Assembly (NCBI GenBank): GCA_019186965.1
Contig: JABARV010000005.1
Location: 143,589 to 207,588 of the forward strand
Length of the DNA: 64,000 nt
Direction: 5' to 3'
Source: Turneriella sp.
GTDB taxonomy: Bacteria > Spirochaetota > Leptospiria > Turneriellales > Turneriellaceae
Under the pieces are notes generated by a model. That model saw only the letters and a list, made by a program, of their open reading frames with translations, was not told where the DNA came from and ran no database searches. Of the stretch, positions 48,733 through 57,508 are shown one piece after another. Both the position numbers and the translations under genes were made by a program. Every line of letters starts with the position of its first letter. Within the stretch, counting starts at the first letter, position 1.

Positions 48733-49332
48733 GTGGCCGTAAAAATACTTGCCGTAGACGACCATCCCGTTATCGCTTTGGGGGTGCAAGCCGCTTTGGA
48801 AAAAGACGGCTTTGCCGAAGTAATTGGGTGTGATGACTACCGACGAACCGGAGTGCTTATAGAAAAACACGAACCCGACGCCGTTTTGCTCGATCTTTAC
48901 ATGCCAAAATTCGAGCTTGAACGCGATTTTCGTCTACTACGCAAAAAACACCCAGAAGAAATTTTTATCGCTTATACTGCCGACGAGGACGCAAACCTTG
49001 TCGAACGTTGCCGTGCTTTGGGTTTTTCGGGATATATTTTTAAAACACGCGGATTTCTCGCAATCCGGCAAGATATTGAGAATATCTTAAATGGCGCTCG
49101 TGTTTTTCCACAAGTAGATCAAATAAGCTCTACAGATACATGCGGCTTAACAGAAATGCAACGCGAAATTATACGCCTTATGGCGTCTGGGTGCAAAAAT
49201 GCAGAAATAGCAAAACTTTTAAATATCCGCGAAGCGACTGTGGACTACCATAAACGCATCCTCAAAGACACTCTCGGCGCAAATACTTCCGCAGAAGTAG
49301 TTGCCATCGCGAAAGCGCGTGCGTGCATCTAA
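48733..49332 (+). CDS. NarL/LuxR-type response regulator
   Basis: A two-domain regulator of about 199 residues. The receiver domain has D9-D10 and the phosphorylation site D54 (VLLDLYMPK). The C-terminal HTH (GLTEMQREIIRLMASGCKNAEIAKLLNIREATVDYHKRIL) binds DNA. I favour the GTG at 48733, which starts just before VKILAVDDH; an upstream start at 48667 would add 22 residues not typical of the family. It is a good candidate partner for the PAS kinase at 41,147. It is divergent from the STAS gene. Confidence 0.88.
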   Translation: MAVKILAVDDHPVIALGVQAALEKDGFAEVIGCDDYRRTGVLIEKHEPDAVLLDLYMPKFELERDFRLLRKKHPEEIFIAYTADEDANLVERCRALGFSGYIFKTRGFLAIRQDIENILNGARVFPQVDQISSTDTCGLTEMQREIIRLMASGCKNAEIAKLLNIREATVDYHKRILKDTLGANTSAEVVAIAKARACI

Positions 49333-49392
49333 AAGGATAACCTCCAATTTCCTTCGCCAAATGCATCGGGATTAAGTATAATAAAAGAGTTT

Positions 49393-50637
49393 ATGGTCGA
49401 TAAATTACGTGCTGAGTTTCCCTTTTTTTCTTTTAACCCTAAAATCGTTTATTTAGATTCAGGCGCAACAGCGTTAAAGCCCCAAAGGGTGGTAGACGCC
49501 CTCAACTTTTACAACACGCACGAATCGGTAAACATACACCGTGGTGTGTACCAATTATCACAACGCGCAACAAATACTGTTGAAGACGTGCGTAAAAAAG
49601 CCGCAGCGTTTGTCTCTTCTTCTCCCGAACACGTTGCCGTTTTCACGCGTGGCACCACCGAAGGATTAAACCTTGCAGCGCACATCCTCACTTCAACTAA
49701 ATCGAACCTTGCAGATTTTTTTGCAAGCTATAAAATTTCTAAAACACCAGCAATACTTTTAAGCGAAAGCGAGCACCATGCCAACATTGTGCCTTGGCAA
49801 ATTTTCGCCCAAGAACGTGGGTATAAACTACTCTACATCCCCGTCGATAGCGAAGGCAAATTTAATGCGCCAAAAGGTTTCTTGCAAAGTTTAGCCGAAA
49901 AATATTCGGTGCGTATTGTCGCTTTAAGTTTACAATCCAACGTTACGGGAATTTTGCACGACCTCTCGCCTTACCGTACTTTTGCAGACGAACACGGCGC
50001 TGTGTTTGTCGTCGACGCTGCGCAAGCAGTCGTACACGCTCCACACGAAATAAAAAAACTTAATCCCGATTTTATTTCCTACTCCGCGCATAAACTTTTT
50101 GGACCTACAGGTATTGGCGTATTGGTCGCACACAAAAAAGTTCTCGATGCATGCGATGTCTACCAAGGCGGCGGCGGTATGATTAACCTCGTAGAACACG
50201 AAAAATCAACATACCTCGACGCGCCAGGAAAGTACGAAGCGGGCACTCAGGCAATTGGAGAAATTTATGCCTTTGGAAAAGCGCTCGAATTTGCCGAAGA
50301 ATACAAAGAATTGATACATACACAAGATATAAATTTACGCGAGTATGGAGATGAAAAATTCCATAACGCCCAAATTCGTTTTTTTGGCGATGGCGCACGT
50401 ATGCGCTCCCCCATTTATTCGTTTGAAATTCCTGGTGCCCACGCACACGACACAGGAACACTATTGGACGAACAAAACGTTGCTATACGCGCAGGGCACC
50501 ATTGCTGCCAACTTTTAATGCAAGCGTTAAAGGTAAGCGCCACAGCACGCGCTTCTTTAGCAGTCTACAATACCCGAGACGATGTTGACAAGCTCATCGA
50601 CGCTATAGGATATGTCAGAAAGATTTTTCGTAAATGA
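49393..50637 (+). CDS. sufS: Cysteine desulfurase, SufS type
   Basis: A 414-residue PLP enzyme that takes sulfur from cysteine for iron-sulfur cluster assembly. The N-terminus FPFFSFNPKIVYLDSGATALKP is typical of group II. The PLP lysine lies in ISYSAHKLFGPTGIGVL and the catalytic cysteine in AIRAGHHCCQLLM. Other suf genes are absent, so it may serve as a stand-alone desulfurase. It overlaps tonB by 4 bases (ATGA), which couples them. Confidence 0.93.
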   Translation: MVDKLRAEFPFFSFNPKIVYLDSGATALKPQRVVDALNFYNTHESVNIHRGVYQLSQRATNTVEDVRKKAAAFVSSSPEHVAVFTRGTTEGLNLAAHILTSTKSNLADFFASYKISKTPAILLSESEHHANIVPWQIFAQERGYKLLYIPVDSEGKFNAPKGFLQSLAEKYSVRIVALSLQSNVTGILHDLSPYRTFADEHGAVFVVDAAQAVVHAPHEIKKLNPDFISYSAHKLFGPTGIGVLVAHKKVLDACDVYQGGGGMINLVEHEKSTYLDAPGKYEAGTQAIGEIYAFGKALEFAEEYKELIHTQDINLREYGDEKFHNAQIRFFGDGARMRSPIYSFEIPGAHAHDTGTLLDEQNVAIRAGHHCCQLLMQALKVSATARASLAVYNTRDDVDKLIDAIGYVRKIFRK

Positions 50638-51407
50638 AAATAGCGCTTGCGTCGAGGTTTGTGTTAAAAGCACATGAAAGAAATGCGTTTATCATTTCGG
50701 TTGCGCTCCACGTTTTCATTTTTTTAATCCTTCTCCTCTTAGCTTCTTTTAAAAAAACAGACACGCTTATGGTACGCGTTATTTTGGAAGATTTATCCGT
50801 TCCTGAAAAACTGGAAACGCCGCTTATAGAAGAAAACATGGAGGAATTACCACGCGTGAAAAAAAAACGTCTTTCTAAAAAAATGCGTGCAAGTAAAATG
50901 GCAAATCCACAAAATTCTACAGCAAGACCAAATAGATCTACAACGCTTGAAAACCCATGGGGCGCATACGAAAAGCAGATGTTCCGTAGGCAAGACTCGA
51001 CTAAACTAAGCAGTAATACACGTTCGCCACAAACTACATGGGGAAGCGAGCGCACAGGACACACAGAAAAAAAAGGCACCGACGAAAAAATAAAAGTACC
51101 CGCAGGCTCAACAGCGTCGAACACACAATGGAGAAAAGGCGATGCACGGCGTCTCATTAGCCTTCCCACCATCGACTACCCTGAAAGTATACGTAAAAAA
51201 TCGGGACAGGGACGCGTCGAATTGCTTGTTGTTGTAAACGCCGAGGGGCGTGTCGAATCGGTGGAGGTCACTAAATCGTCGGGGTACAGCAAACTTGATA
51301 TCAATGCGAAGAATGCATATAGAAAAGCGGTGTTCTCCGCATCGCCTTCAGGAAAAAGCGCAACAGGAATTGTCGTGGTTAATTTTCGTATAAAGGATAA
51401 CTCATGA
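50634..51407 (+). CDS. tonB: TonB-family energy transducer
   Basis: A 257-residue protein with one N-terminal membrane anchor (about 19-40), a Lys/Ser/Thr-rich periplasmic spacer (about 60-170) instead of a Pro-rich one, and a C-terminal TonB domain (YPESIRKKSGQGRVELLVVVNAEGRVESVEVTKSSGY). It passes proton-motive energy to outer-membrane receptors such as that encoded at 4,210. No exbB or exbD is adjacent. It is translationally coupled to sufS upstream and to the ATPase downstream. Confidence 0.85.
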   Translation: MKIALASRFVLKAHERNAFIISVALHVFIFLILLLLASFKKTDTLMVRVILEDLSVPEKLETPLIEENMEELPRVKKKRLSKKMRASKMANPQNSTARPNRSTTLENPWGAYEKQMFRRQDSTKLSSNTRSPQTTWGSERTGHTEKKGTDEKIKVPAGSTASNTQWRKGDARRLISLPTIDYPESIRKKSGQGRVELLVVVNAEGRVESVEVTKSSGYSKLDINAKNAYRKAVFSASPSGKSATGIVVVNFRIKDNS

Positions 51408-52159
51408 GCGCTGTTTCTTTAGAAAATATTTCGCTGCGCATTGGCGACAACCAAATACTTAAAGATGTTTCTGTAGAGATAAAACCCGGCGAAACCCTTG
51501 TCCTCATGGGAAAAAACGGTTCTGGAAAAACAATGCTGCTTAAAACTCTTGTGGGGCTCTTTCGTCCACAAAAGGGAAGCGCAAAAATTTTTGGTAAAGA
51601 TGTACACGCGCTTCCTGCGCAAGAATTAAACACTCTACGGCGTAACATCGGCTATGTTTTCCAAAAGTCGGGACTTTTCGATTCGCTCCATGTTTGGGAA
51701 AACATTGTCTTTGCGCTACGCCGTTTCCATTCGCTCGACGAAAACGCTCTAAAGCAAAAAGCAAGTGAATGCCTCAACCGCACTGGATTAAAAGACGTTG
51801 AAGATAAATTTCCCTCTGAGCTTTCAGGGGGGATGCAAAAACGCGCTGGAATTGCGCGTGCAATTGCAATGGACCCACAACTTCTACTTTTCGACGACCC
51901 AACAGCAGGCCTTGACCCTGTTCTTTCTGATGCGATTGCAAACCTTGTCATTGAAATTAAAAAAAAGCTGGGAAGTACTGCAATTGTTGTCGCGCACGAC
52001 TTTAAAGTTGCGTACAAACTTGCCGACCGTATTGGCCTTATGGTTTCTGGGAAACTGCACGGGATTCTTTCGCGCGAAGAATTCCAAACAACTACAGAAC
52101 CGTATTTTGAACAATTCCGTGAAGGTAAGCTCACAGGCCCCATTCCCGTAATAGAATAA
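51404..52159 (+). CDS. ABC transporter ATP-binding protein, MlaF-like
   Basis: A 251-residue ABC ATPase: Walker A MGKNGSGKTMLL (about 36-47), Q-loop VFQKSGLFDSLHVWENI, signature LSGGMQKRAGIARAIAMDP, Walker B LLLFDDPTAGLDP, and the H-loop AHD. The signature GGMQKR and DPTAGLDP are characteristic of the MlaF/Mkl group, which powers lipid transport between membranes. The permease and MCE genes are not adjacent, so this role is an inference. It overlaps tonB by 4 bases. Confidence 0.85.
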   Translation: MSAVSLENISLRIGDNQILKDVSVEIKPGETLVLMGKNGSGKTMLLKTLVGLFRPQKGSAKIFGKDVHALPAQELNTLRRNIGYVFQKSGLFDSLHVWENIVFALRRFHSLDENALKQKASECLNRTGLKDVEDKFPSELSGGMQKRAGIARAIAMDPQLLLFDDPTAGLDPVLSDAIANLVIEIKKKLGSTAIVVAHDFKVAYKLADRIGLMVSGKLHGILSREEFQTTTEPYFEQFREGKLTGPIPVIE

Positions 52160-52160
52160 A

Positions 52161-53462
52161 ATGCAACAGAAAAAAAAAGGGCTTTGTGCCGCGTTTATAA
52201 ACCCAACTCCAAACGGTAGCGTTGATTTTTTGGGCGAGGCATACCTCCTTTGGAACCACCAAGGTGTAATTGAATACTTTTCTAGTGAAAAACCTTCAGA
52301 AGAAAAAATCCGCCAATACGAAATTGCGGTCCATAAGGATAAAATTGCAATCCCCGGGCTCATTGACCTACACACGCACCTACCCCAATATGAATTTGCG
52401 GCACAAGGCTCCGTTGCCCTTTTGCCTTGGCTTCAAAAGTATACCTTTCCACAAGAAGCGCGGTTTTTAGATGCTTCGTGCGCCCAAACACAAAGTAAAA
52501 ATTTTTTTAGACACTGCCTTTTAAATGGTACAACAACTGTTGTAGCATACCTTTCTTCTTTTTTAGAAGCCGCACAAATTGCATTTGAAGAGGCATCTCG
52601 CACAAAAATACGCGCCTACTTAGGGCTTACCCTCATGGATAGAGGTGTACCAAAAGAAATCCAAACAACAGCCGTCGACGCACAAAAAAACATGCTCTCT
52701 CTTATCGATACATACCACAAAAAAAATGGCTGTGAATTTGTTGTAACTCCCCGATTTGCTTTAAGCTGTACGGACGCTCTTTTAACGCTTTGCGGCGAAG
52801 TGAGCCATGCATACAAACTCTTTTTGCAAACGCATATTAGCGAAAACACTGCAGAGGTAGAAGAAACCTTACGCCTTTTTCCTCAATGCAAAAGCTACAC
52901 GGACGTATATAACGTAACAGGATGCCTACACGAGCGAACACTCTTGGGACACGGCATCCACTTAGAAGCAAAAGAACGCCAATTAATCCGCGAGAAAAAG
53001 AGCGCAGTTATACACTGCCCTACATCGAATAATTTTCTAGGAAGCGGAATTTTTTCGTACGACACCTTGCATAAAGAAAAAACGCGAATAGGCTTAGGTA
53101 CCGATGTCGCGGGAGGGTATTCGCTTTCGATGCTTAACGAAGCAAAGCAATCGATTGAAATGGCAAAACTGCGTGCACACTTTGACAATTGCTCTACTGA
53201 TTTAAACGCATCGCACGCACTTTACCAAGCAACCCTTGGAAATGCAGCTATCCTTTCCCGCGAAAACGAACTTGGTAGTTTCTCTATAGGCAAGTTTGCC
53301 GACATTGCGCTTATAGACGACTCTAAGTGCGACCCAATGTTCGGCGCTCCACCAAATTTTTACTCTTCTCTACCCGAAAGGTTAAACCGTATCTTGTACC
53401 GCTCGCATCCAGATATGGTCGCATCGACTTTCATCGCTGGAGAAATTGTTTTTGAAAGATAA
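52161..53462 (+). CDS. Amidohydrolase, guanine-deaminase-like
   Basis: A 433-residue metal-dependent hydrolase. The metal site is built from IDLHTHLPQYEF, LQTHISEN, GHGIHLE, and GTDVAGGYSLSML. LLPWLQKYTFPQEARF and the ending FADIALIDDS match guanine deaminases, which turn guanine into xanthine. Related chlorohydrolase-type enzymes remain possible. It follows the ATPase gene by one base and its end overlaps the mutY start. Confidence 0.85.
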   Translation: MQQKKKGLCAAFINPTPNGSVDFLGEAYLLWNHQGVIEYFSSEKPSEEKIRQYEIAVHKDKIAIPGLIDLHTHLPQYEFAAQGSVALLPWLQKYTFPQEARFLDASCAQTQSKNFFRHCLLNGTTTVVAYLSSFLEAAQIAFEEASRTKIRAYLGLTLMDRGVPKEIQTTAVDAQKNMLSLIDTYHKKNGCEFVVTPRFALSCTDALLTLCGEVSHAYKLFLQTHISENTAEVEETLRLFPQCKSYTDVYNVTGCLHERTLLGHGIHLEAKERQLIREKKSAVIHCPTSNNFLGSGIFSYDTLHKEKTRIGLGTDVAGGYSLSMLNEAKQSIEMAKLRAHFDNCSTDLNASHALYQATLGNAAILSRENELGSFSIGKFADIALIDDSKCDPMFGAPPNFYSSLPERLNRILYRSHPDMVASTFIAGEIVFER

Positions 53463-54489
53463 TCTTCCCGAAAGACTCCAAAGCTGGTATGCGCACGAAA
53501 AACATAGGTATGAATTTCGTTTAAAGCGCGATATATACCGTACATGGATTACAGAAATCTTTTTGCAACAAACACAGATTAATGCAGCAAAAGAGAAATT
53601 AAAATTTTTTTTGGCAACTTTTCCCACTGTTACAAGCCTCGCTCAGGGGGATATAAGTGAAGTACTCCAGTGCTTTCAAGGAATGGGATACTACACACGC
53701 GCTCGCAATATGCACCGTGCTGCCCAAATAATCGTCAAGGATCACCATGCAAAAATCCCAACATCGTATACAGCCCTCAAGAAAATACCGGGAATTGGGC
53801 ACTACACTGCCGCAATGCTCGCATCTATCCATGGAAAGGAAAAGATACTCGCACTCGATGCAAACCATGTACGTGTTCTTTCGCGTCTATATGAAATTCC
53901 ATATACAGCACACAGCCAAAGTTTTGCCGATGCTGCAAGAAAATATGCAGAAGTTTTTCTTGAAAGTACAATGCCTCCTGGAGATGTCAATGAAGCTTTG
54001 ATGCAGTGGGGACAAATAATTTGCACAAAAACTCCCAAATGTAGTATTTGTTTTGCATCAGAGTTTTGCAAATCTTTCCAAAACAATACCCAAAACCTTT
54101 ATCCCCAAAAAACAAAACGTGTCGAAGCGGTTTTGGTAAATTGGATAATGCTAATTTACCGCTATAAAGACAAATACCAGGTTTTTTTCAACGATGGAAA
54201 TTTCCCCTTTTTAAAAGGAGAACTTTTGTTTGCGTCTATAATAGACAACCACATTATTCCAAAAAATTTTTCTAAAAAAGGAATCAATGAAATTATCCGT
54301 AATGCAGAAAAACTTCCTGTTGACATACACCATGCAATTACACACCATAAAATTGCAGTTAAACTTATGGAAAAAAAGCACACGCTACCCAACGGAGATT
54401 TTTTTACTTTAGACGAACTACAAAAAAAATGCCACTCAAGCTTAATGCAAAAAGTCTTGAAGCAACTAAGAAATCCAAAACTATTTTAG
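53446..54489 (+). CDS. mutY: A/G-specific adenine DNA glycosylase
   Basis: A 347-residue repair enzyme that removes adenine mispaired with 8-oxoguanine. TWITEIFLQQTQINAA carries the catalytic glutamate, GMGYYTRARN follows, and the helix-hairpin-helix KIPGIGHYTAAMLAS with LDANHVRVLSR holds the catalytic aspartate. The Fe-S ligands are in CTKTPKCSICFASEFC (C-x6-C-x2-C-x5-C). The C-terminal NUDIX-like part (about 225-347) is divergent. It begins at a TTG overlapping the previous gene by 17 bases; a TTG at 53452 is an alternative. Confidence 0.9.
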   Translation: MFLKDNLPERLQSWYAHEKHRYEFRLKRDIYRTWITEIFLQQTQINAAKEKLKFFLATFPTVTSLAQGDISEVLQCFQGMGYYTRARNMHRAAQIIVKDHHAKIPTSYTALKKIPGIGHYTAAMLASIHGKEKILALDANHVRVLSRLYEIPYTAHSQSFADAARKYAEVFLESTMPPGDVNEALMQWGQIICTKTPKCSICFASEFCKSFQNNTQNLYPQKTKRVEAVLVNWIMLIYRYKDKYQVFFNDGNFPFLKGELLFASIIDNHIIPKNFSKKGINEIIRNAEKLPVDIHHAITHHKIAVKLMEKKHTLPNGDFFTLDELQKKCHSSLMQKVLKQLRNPKLF

Positions 54490-54515
54490 CGCACCTCAAA
54501 AAGACCTGCATCGGT

Positions 54516-54704
54516 TTAGCCGCTTTCCCCTTTCAAAATTCTTGCAAGCTTCTCTGCATATTTAAGAATTGTAGCTTTCGCATCTTTATCCTCTGCTTTA
54601 GCGCTCGCCTCTGATTTTTTATCAATCTCATCCCAAAGTTCAGCAATTCCCGAAGCAAGAAAATCTTCAATCCGCTCAGAAACTTTCTTTTGTTCTGGCT
54701 CCAT
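54516..54704 (-). CDS. Small charged hypothetical protein
   Basis: A 62-residue protein dominated by Lys, Glu, Asp and Ala, predicted to be largely helical (ERIEDFLASGIAELWDEIDKKSEASAKAEDKD). AAAGGA lies about 10 bases before the ATG. I do not recognise a family. It is 34 bases downstream of the start of no other gene on its strand except the propeller lipoprotein, which ends beyond its 5' side, so it may be independently transcribed. Confidence 0.55.
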   Translation of the reverse strand: MEPEQKKVSERIEDFLASGIAELWDEIDKKSEASAKAEDKDAKATILKYAEKLARILKGESG

Positions 54705-54738
54705 TTACTAAAATCCTTTTCTCACTATCGAACTTTTT

Positions 54739-56259
54739 TTAATCTTGTACCTCAAGAGTAAAAAGCGCTGGTCCCGTAAAATTACGTGTAATGGGCGCAC
54801 CATCGCCATACGCAATTTGTGGAAAATTTCCAGAGCCCACAAGGAGCGTCATCGCGCCATTTGCAGCACCAACAGGAGCAAGTACTGTAGGGCGGGACGG
54901 CAAAGTAAAATGCTCCACTAAAAATTTTCCTCCACGAAAATTAACTACACTTAAATCGTGCTTTTCTACGGGTGACGCATAAAAACGCGCAACCGCAAGG
55001 GCGTTGCCACCTTCTTTACGTGGAATTAAAGCCATCGAAAGAGCGCCAGGTAACGAAATAAATTTTTTTTGTTTCACGTGCACCCCGCCAAAATCGTACA
55101 CACGTAACCCTTGATCGCCTTTTGCCTCTTGGTACGGCCCTGCATCTGCATTATCTCCCGAAAGTACTAAAATTTCTGGGTTGCCGTCGCCATCGGCATC
55201 GGCGTATTCCATCCACACAGAACCCAAGTGCGGCGGATACCGTACAAGTTCGTGTTCGCTAAGGCGTCCTTTTTCGTACACAAAATGCAAAAGCGCCTCT
55301 GCTGCACCCCCTGCAAGCGCTAAAAATTCTACACGCCCCTGGTCCTCTTTGAGTTTAACAACGCGCACGAGAGATGCGTTTTTTTTAAAGTTACTCTTTA
55401 CATAACCCGAAGGAGTACTTTCCACAAGAAACAATCCGCCACCCATAATTCCACCAAAGGCAGCGACAAAAAAATCGGGTTTTTTATCGCCATTTATTTC
55501 TGCCATAAAAAAATGCGCACTGCGCGGCAAATTCCGAATTACCGCTTTTACAAAATTGATTTTTTTATCTATAAAATAAATCGTCGAATTATTTTCTTCT
55601 CCCAACGCACCCAAGAGGCTCCCTAACGTAAGCACGTAATAGCCATCTTTACTTTCCATTAAATATACAGGCGGAAAATCTAACTTTACCGATTTTATTT
55701 TTTTTAAAGAGGTATCGTAAAAATGGAGCCCGCCTTTTACTCCGCCACCAACGGCAACACGGCCATCTTCAAGACGCACCACCATTGTTACTCCTTGGTC
55801 ATCTAACGCAACGCTCTTTGTGCCAAGCTCTTTGCTTTTTTCGGATGATTCAAACGGATAACGCGCAAGGCCGAGATAGTATGCACGCAACGCTTTCCAC
55901 TCGTCTGCAGAAAGCGCGGGAGAATTTGGTATTTGTGCTGCACTTTTTAGCAAAGCATAGCGCTGCTTAAATTGCTCTTTCTCCAAAGGGTCAAGCTGCC
56001 GCCCTGCATCAATCCCCAAAAAAAGCCCCATGTACGCGAGCATATAATTTGCCGTCCGCTGCGCCATCGATTCTGGGAGCGGAGTTAAATGGCAACTTGA
56101 ACAGTATTTTTGCGCAATGCCCTCGCCCGCTTTAAGGGTAGATATACTCGTATCAAGCTTTTCTCCCCGAAACGTCGTAAAACGCGCACGGGCGCAAGAA
56201 TATACTACGCAAACTACCACTAAAAAAGCGGCAGCAAATTTTTCTCTACGCAAAGACAA
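54739..56259 (-). CDS. Exported c-type cytochrome fused to a beta-propeller
   Basis: A 506-residue exported protein. A hydrophobic N-terminus (AAAFLVVVCVVYSC) may be a signal peptide with lipidation at Cys22, although Tyr at -2 is unusual. One haem c site, CSSCH (C53-C56-H57), sits in a small cytochrome-like domain (about 40-140). The remainder is a propeller with FG-GAP/VCBS-type repeats (MAEINGDKKPDFFVAAFGG, YADADGDGNPEILVLSGD). The haem would be attached by the CcmF system. An electron-transfer or redox-enzyme role is probable; the substrate is unknown. Confidence 0.75.
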   Translation of the reverse strand: MSLRREKFAAAFLVVVCVVYSCARARFTTFRGEKLDTSISTLKAGEGIAQKYCSSCHLTPLPESMAQRTANYMLAYMGLFLGIDAGRQLDPLEKEQFKQRYALLKSAAQIPNSPALSADEWKALRAYYLGLARYPFESSEKSKELGTKSVALDDQGVTMVVRLEDGRVAVGGGVKGGLHFYDTSLKKIKSVKLDFPPVYLMESKDGYYVLTLGSLLGALGEENNSTIYFIDKKINFVKAVIRNLPRSAHFFMAEINGDKKPDFFVAAFGGIMGGGLFLVESTPSGYVKSNFKKNASLVRVVKLKEDQGRVEFLALAGGAAEALLHFVYEKGRLSEHELVRYPPHLGSVWMEYADADGDGNPEILVLSGDNADAGPYQEAKGDQGLRVYDFGGVHVKQKKFISLPGALSMALIPRKEGGNALAVARFYASPVEKHDLSVVNFRGGKFLVEHFTLPSRPTVLAPVGAANGAMTLLVGSGNFPQIAYGDGAPITRNFTGPALFTLEVQD

Positions 56260-56430
56260 GGGTTATTCTCACAAAAAATTTTTTACGGCTATCGGATTGA
56301 TAGCGGATACATGGATATGTGCACAGGAGGTAAATAATAGCACAGTGATACTGAAGACTAATTTTAGAGATATTTCCATTAGACAAAAATTTATTCGGTA
56401 AGATATATTCTGTAAACCACTAATTTTTGT

Positions 56431-57321
56431 TTATGCAGTGAAACGAAAAAGCTGGTCTGCGTTTAGATGGAGTTCTTGTGCTTTTGCGACCAACGCCGCG
56501 GGAGGATTTATAATTTTAATTCGGCCTAATGCTTGGCTCACGAACATCAGCGCTTCCTCTTCACCGTTGGCGTTTACAGAATAGATACGCGGTGTTTCAT
56601 CAAAGCGGCTATCTTCAAGTGTGAGGGTGTACCGTTCGCCACCAATCCATGTGTAAATAGAATCAGCATAAACATCGTTGAAGTTCAACACAAGTTGACG
56701 GCTGCTTGCTGCGCCGATGCTTATTTTTTGCATACCGCGCACGGCGTATTGCCTTAAAACGCACTCGCCTTCGTGCCGCAGAGTTTCTCCCAACACAAGA
56801 AATAAATCGCCGCCGAATGACAATCCCACCGGCAACATGGTCACAGAGATAAACCCTTGCGGTACATCACACGCTGCTTTGCGTATTTTTTGTGAGGCCA
56901 CCTTGCGGCGCGTCTCAGGGTGTTGCGGTCGGTAGTGGAACGTTAGGTTGCGTGACGAGCGTATCGCACTCAAAATCGTTTGCATCAAACGCGCCGGTGC
57001 AGAATGCTTTTCCAACGCTTCGTAAATATGTTTTTCAATAATTTCACCATGCACAGGCGGATAAACCCTTTCGGCGAAATAATTTTTTAGAAACCGGCTT
57101 AACGCAGTCGTGTAACCGTCTTGCATTAAAGCAACCATGCCTTTGGCACTCTGTTTAAAGGTAAATCCATATATGCCACGCAGCTCTTTGATATACCGTT
57201 GCAACGTGCGTTCGCTGACCTCGGCAGGGTGGAGCGACACTAACTGCGGCAGCGTAAAAGTGCGCTTGCTTTCTAAAAGCGTCAACAAGGTCAGAATGTT
57301 TTCTTTATACCGCGGATTCAC
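56431..57321 (-). CDS. WYL-domain transcriptional regulator
   Basis: A 296-residue regulator: an N-terminal helix-turn-helix of DeoR type (about 1-60, FTLPQLVSLHPAEVSERTLQRYIKELR) and a WYL domain (about 115-215, with LTFHYRPQ, QGFISVTMLPVGLSFGGDLFLVLG, and RQYAVRGMQKISIG), then a C-terminal extension. WYL proteins sense nucleic acid or nucleotide ligands and often control CRISPR-Cas or other defence genes. It is divergent from cas9 with 187 bases between, which contain a palindrome. Its base composition resembles the cas genes. Confidence 0.88.
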   Translation of the reverse strand: MNPRYKENILTLLTLLESKRTFTLPQLVSLHPAEVSERTLQRYIKELRGIYGFTFKQSAKGMVALMQDGYTTALSRFLKNYFAERVYPPVHGEIIEKHIYEALEKHSAPARLMQTILSAIRSSRNLTFHYRPQHPETRRKVASQKIRKAACDVPQGFISVTMLPVGLSFGGDLFLVLGETLRHEGECVLRQYAVRGMQKISIGAASSRQLVLNFNDVYADSIYTWIGGERYTLTLEDSRFDETPRIYSVNANGEEEALMFVSQALGRIKIINPPAALVAKAQELHLNADQLFRFTA

Positions 57322-57430
57322 TTGAGTATATTATCGGCACAGTACCCTCTGTGCAATTATCTCGAAATTATTTTTAATATATGCACCTACAGCAATTTAG
57401 TAAGTTTTCAAAAAGTATGAATTTTTATGC

Positions 57431-57446
57431 GACATATTTATGTCGT
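57431..57446. promoter_or_regulatory. Palindrome in the WYL-cas9 intergenic region
   Basis: CGACATA-TT-TATGTCG is a perfect 7-2-7 inverted repeat lying 62 bases before the cas9 start and 110 before the WYL start. It is the clearest dyad in this 187-base gap and a candidate operator for the WYL regulator, which could control both directions. The rest of the gap is A/T-rich with no certain promoter hexamers. Confidence 0.45.
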
Positions 57447-57508
57447 TTTAGTTTCAATAATAGAATTTTTCTCTTGCTTGATGGTTTTTAATTGTTATTC
57501 TGCCGCTT

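Noticed and set aside
57322..57508. tracrRNA upstream of cas9
   Set aside because: I searched both strands of the gap for GTTTCAGT/ACTGAAAC-like blocks. AGTTTCAATAATAG at 57451 shares only GTTTCA with the repeat and has no terminator stem, so I do not support it.
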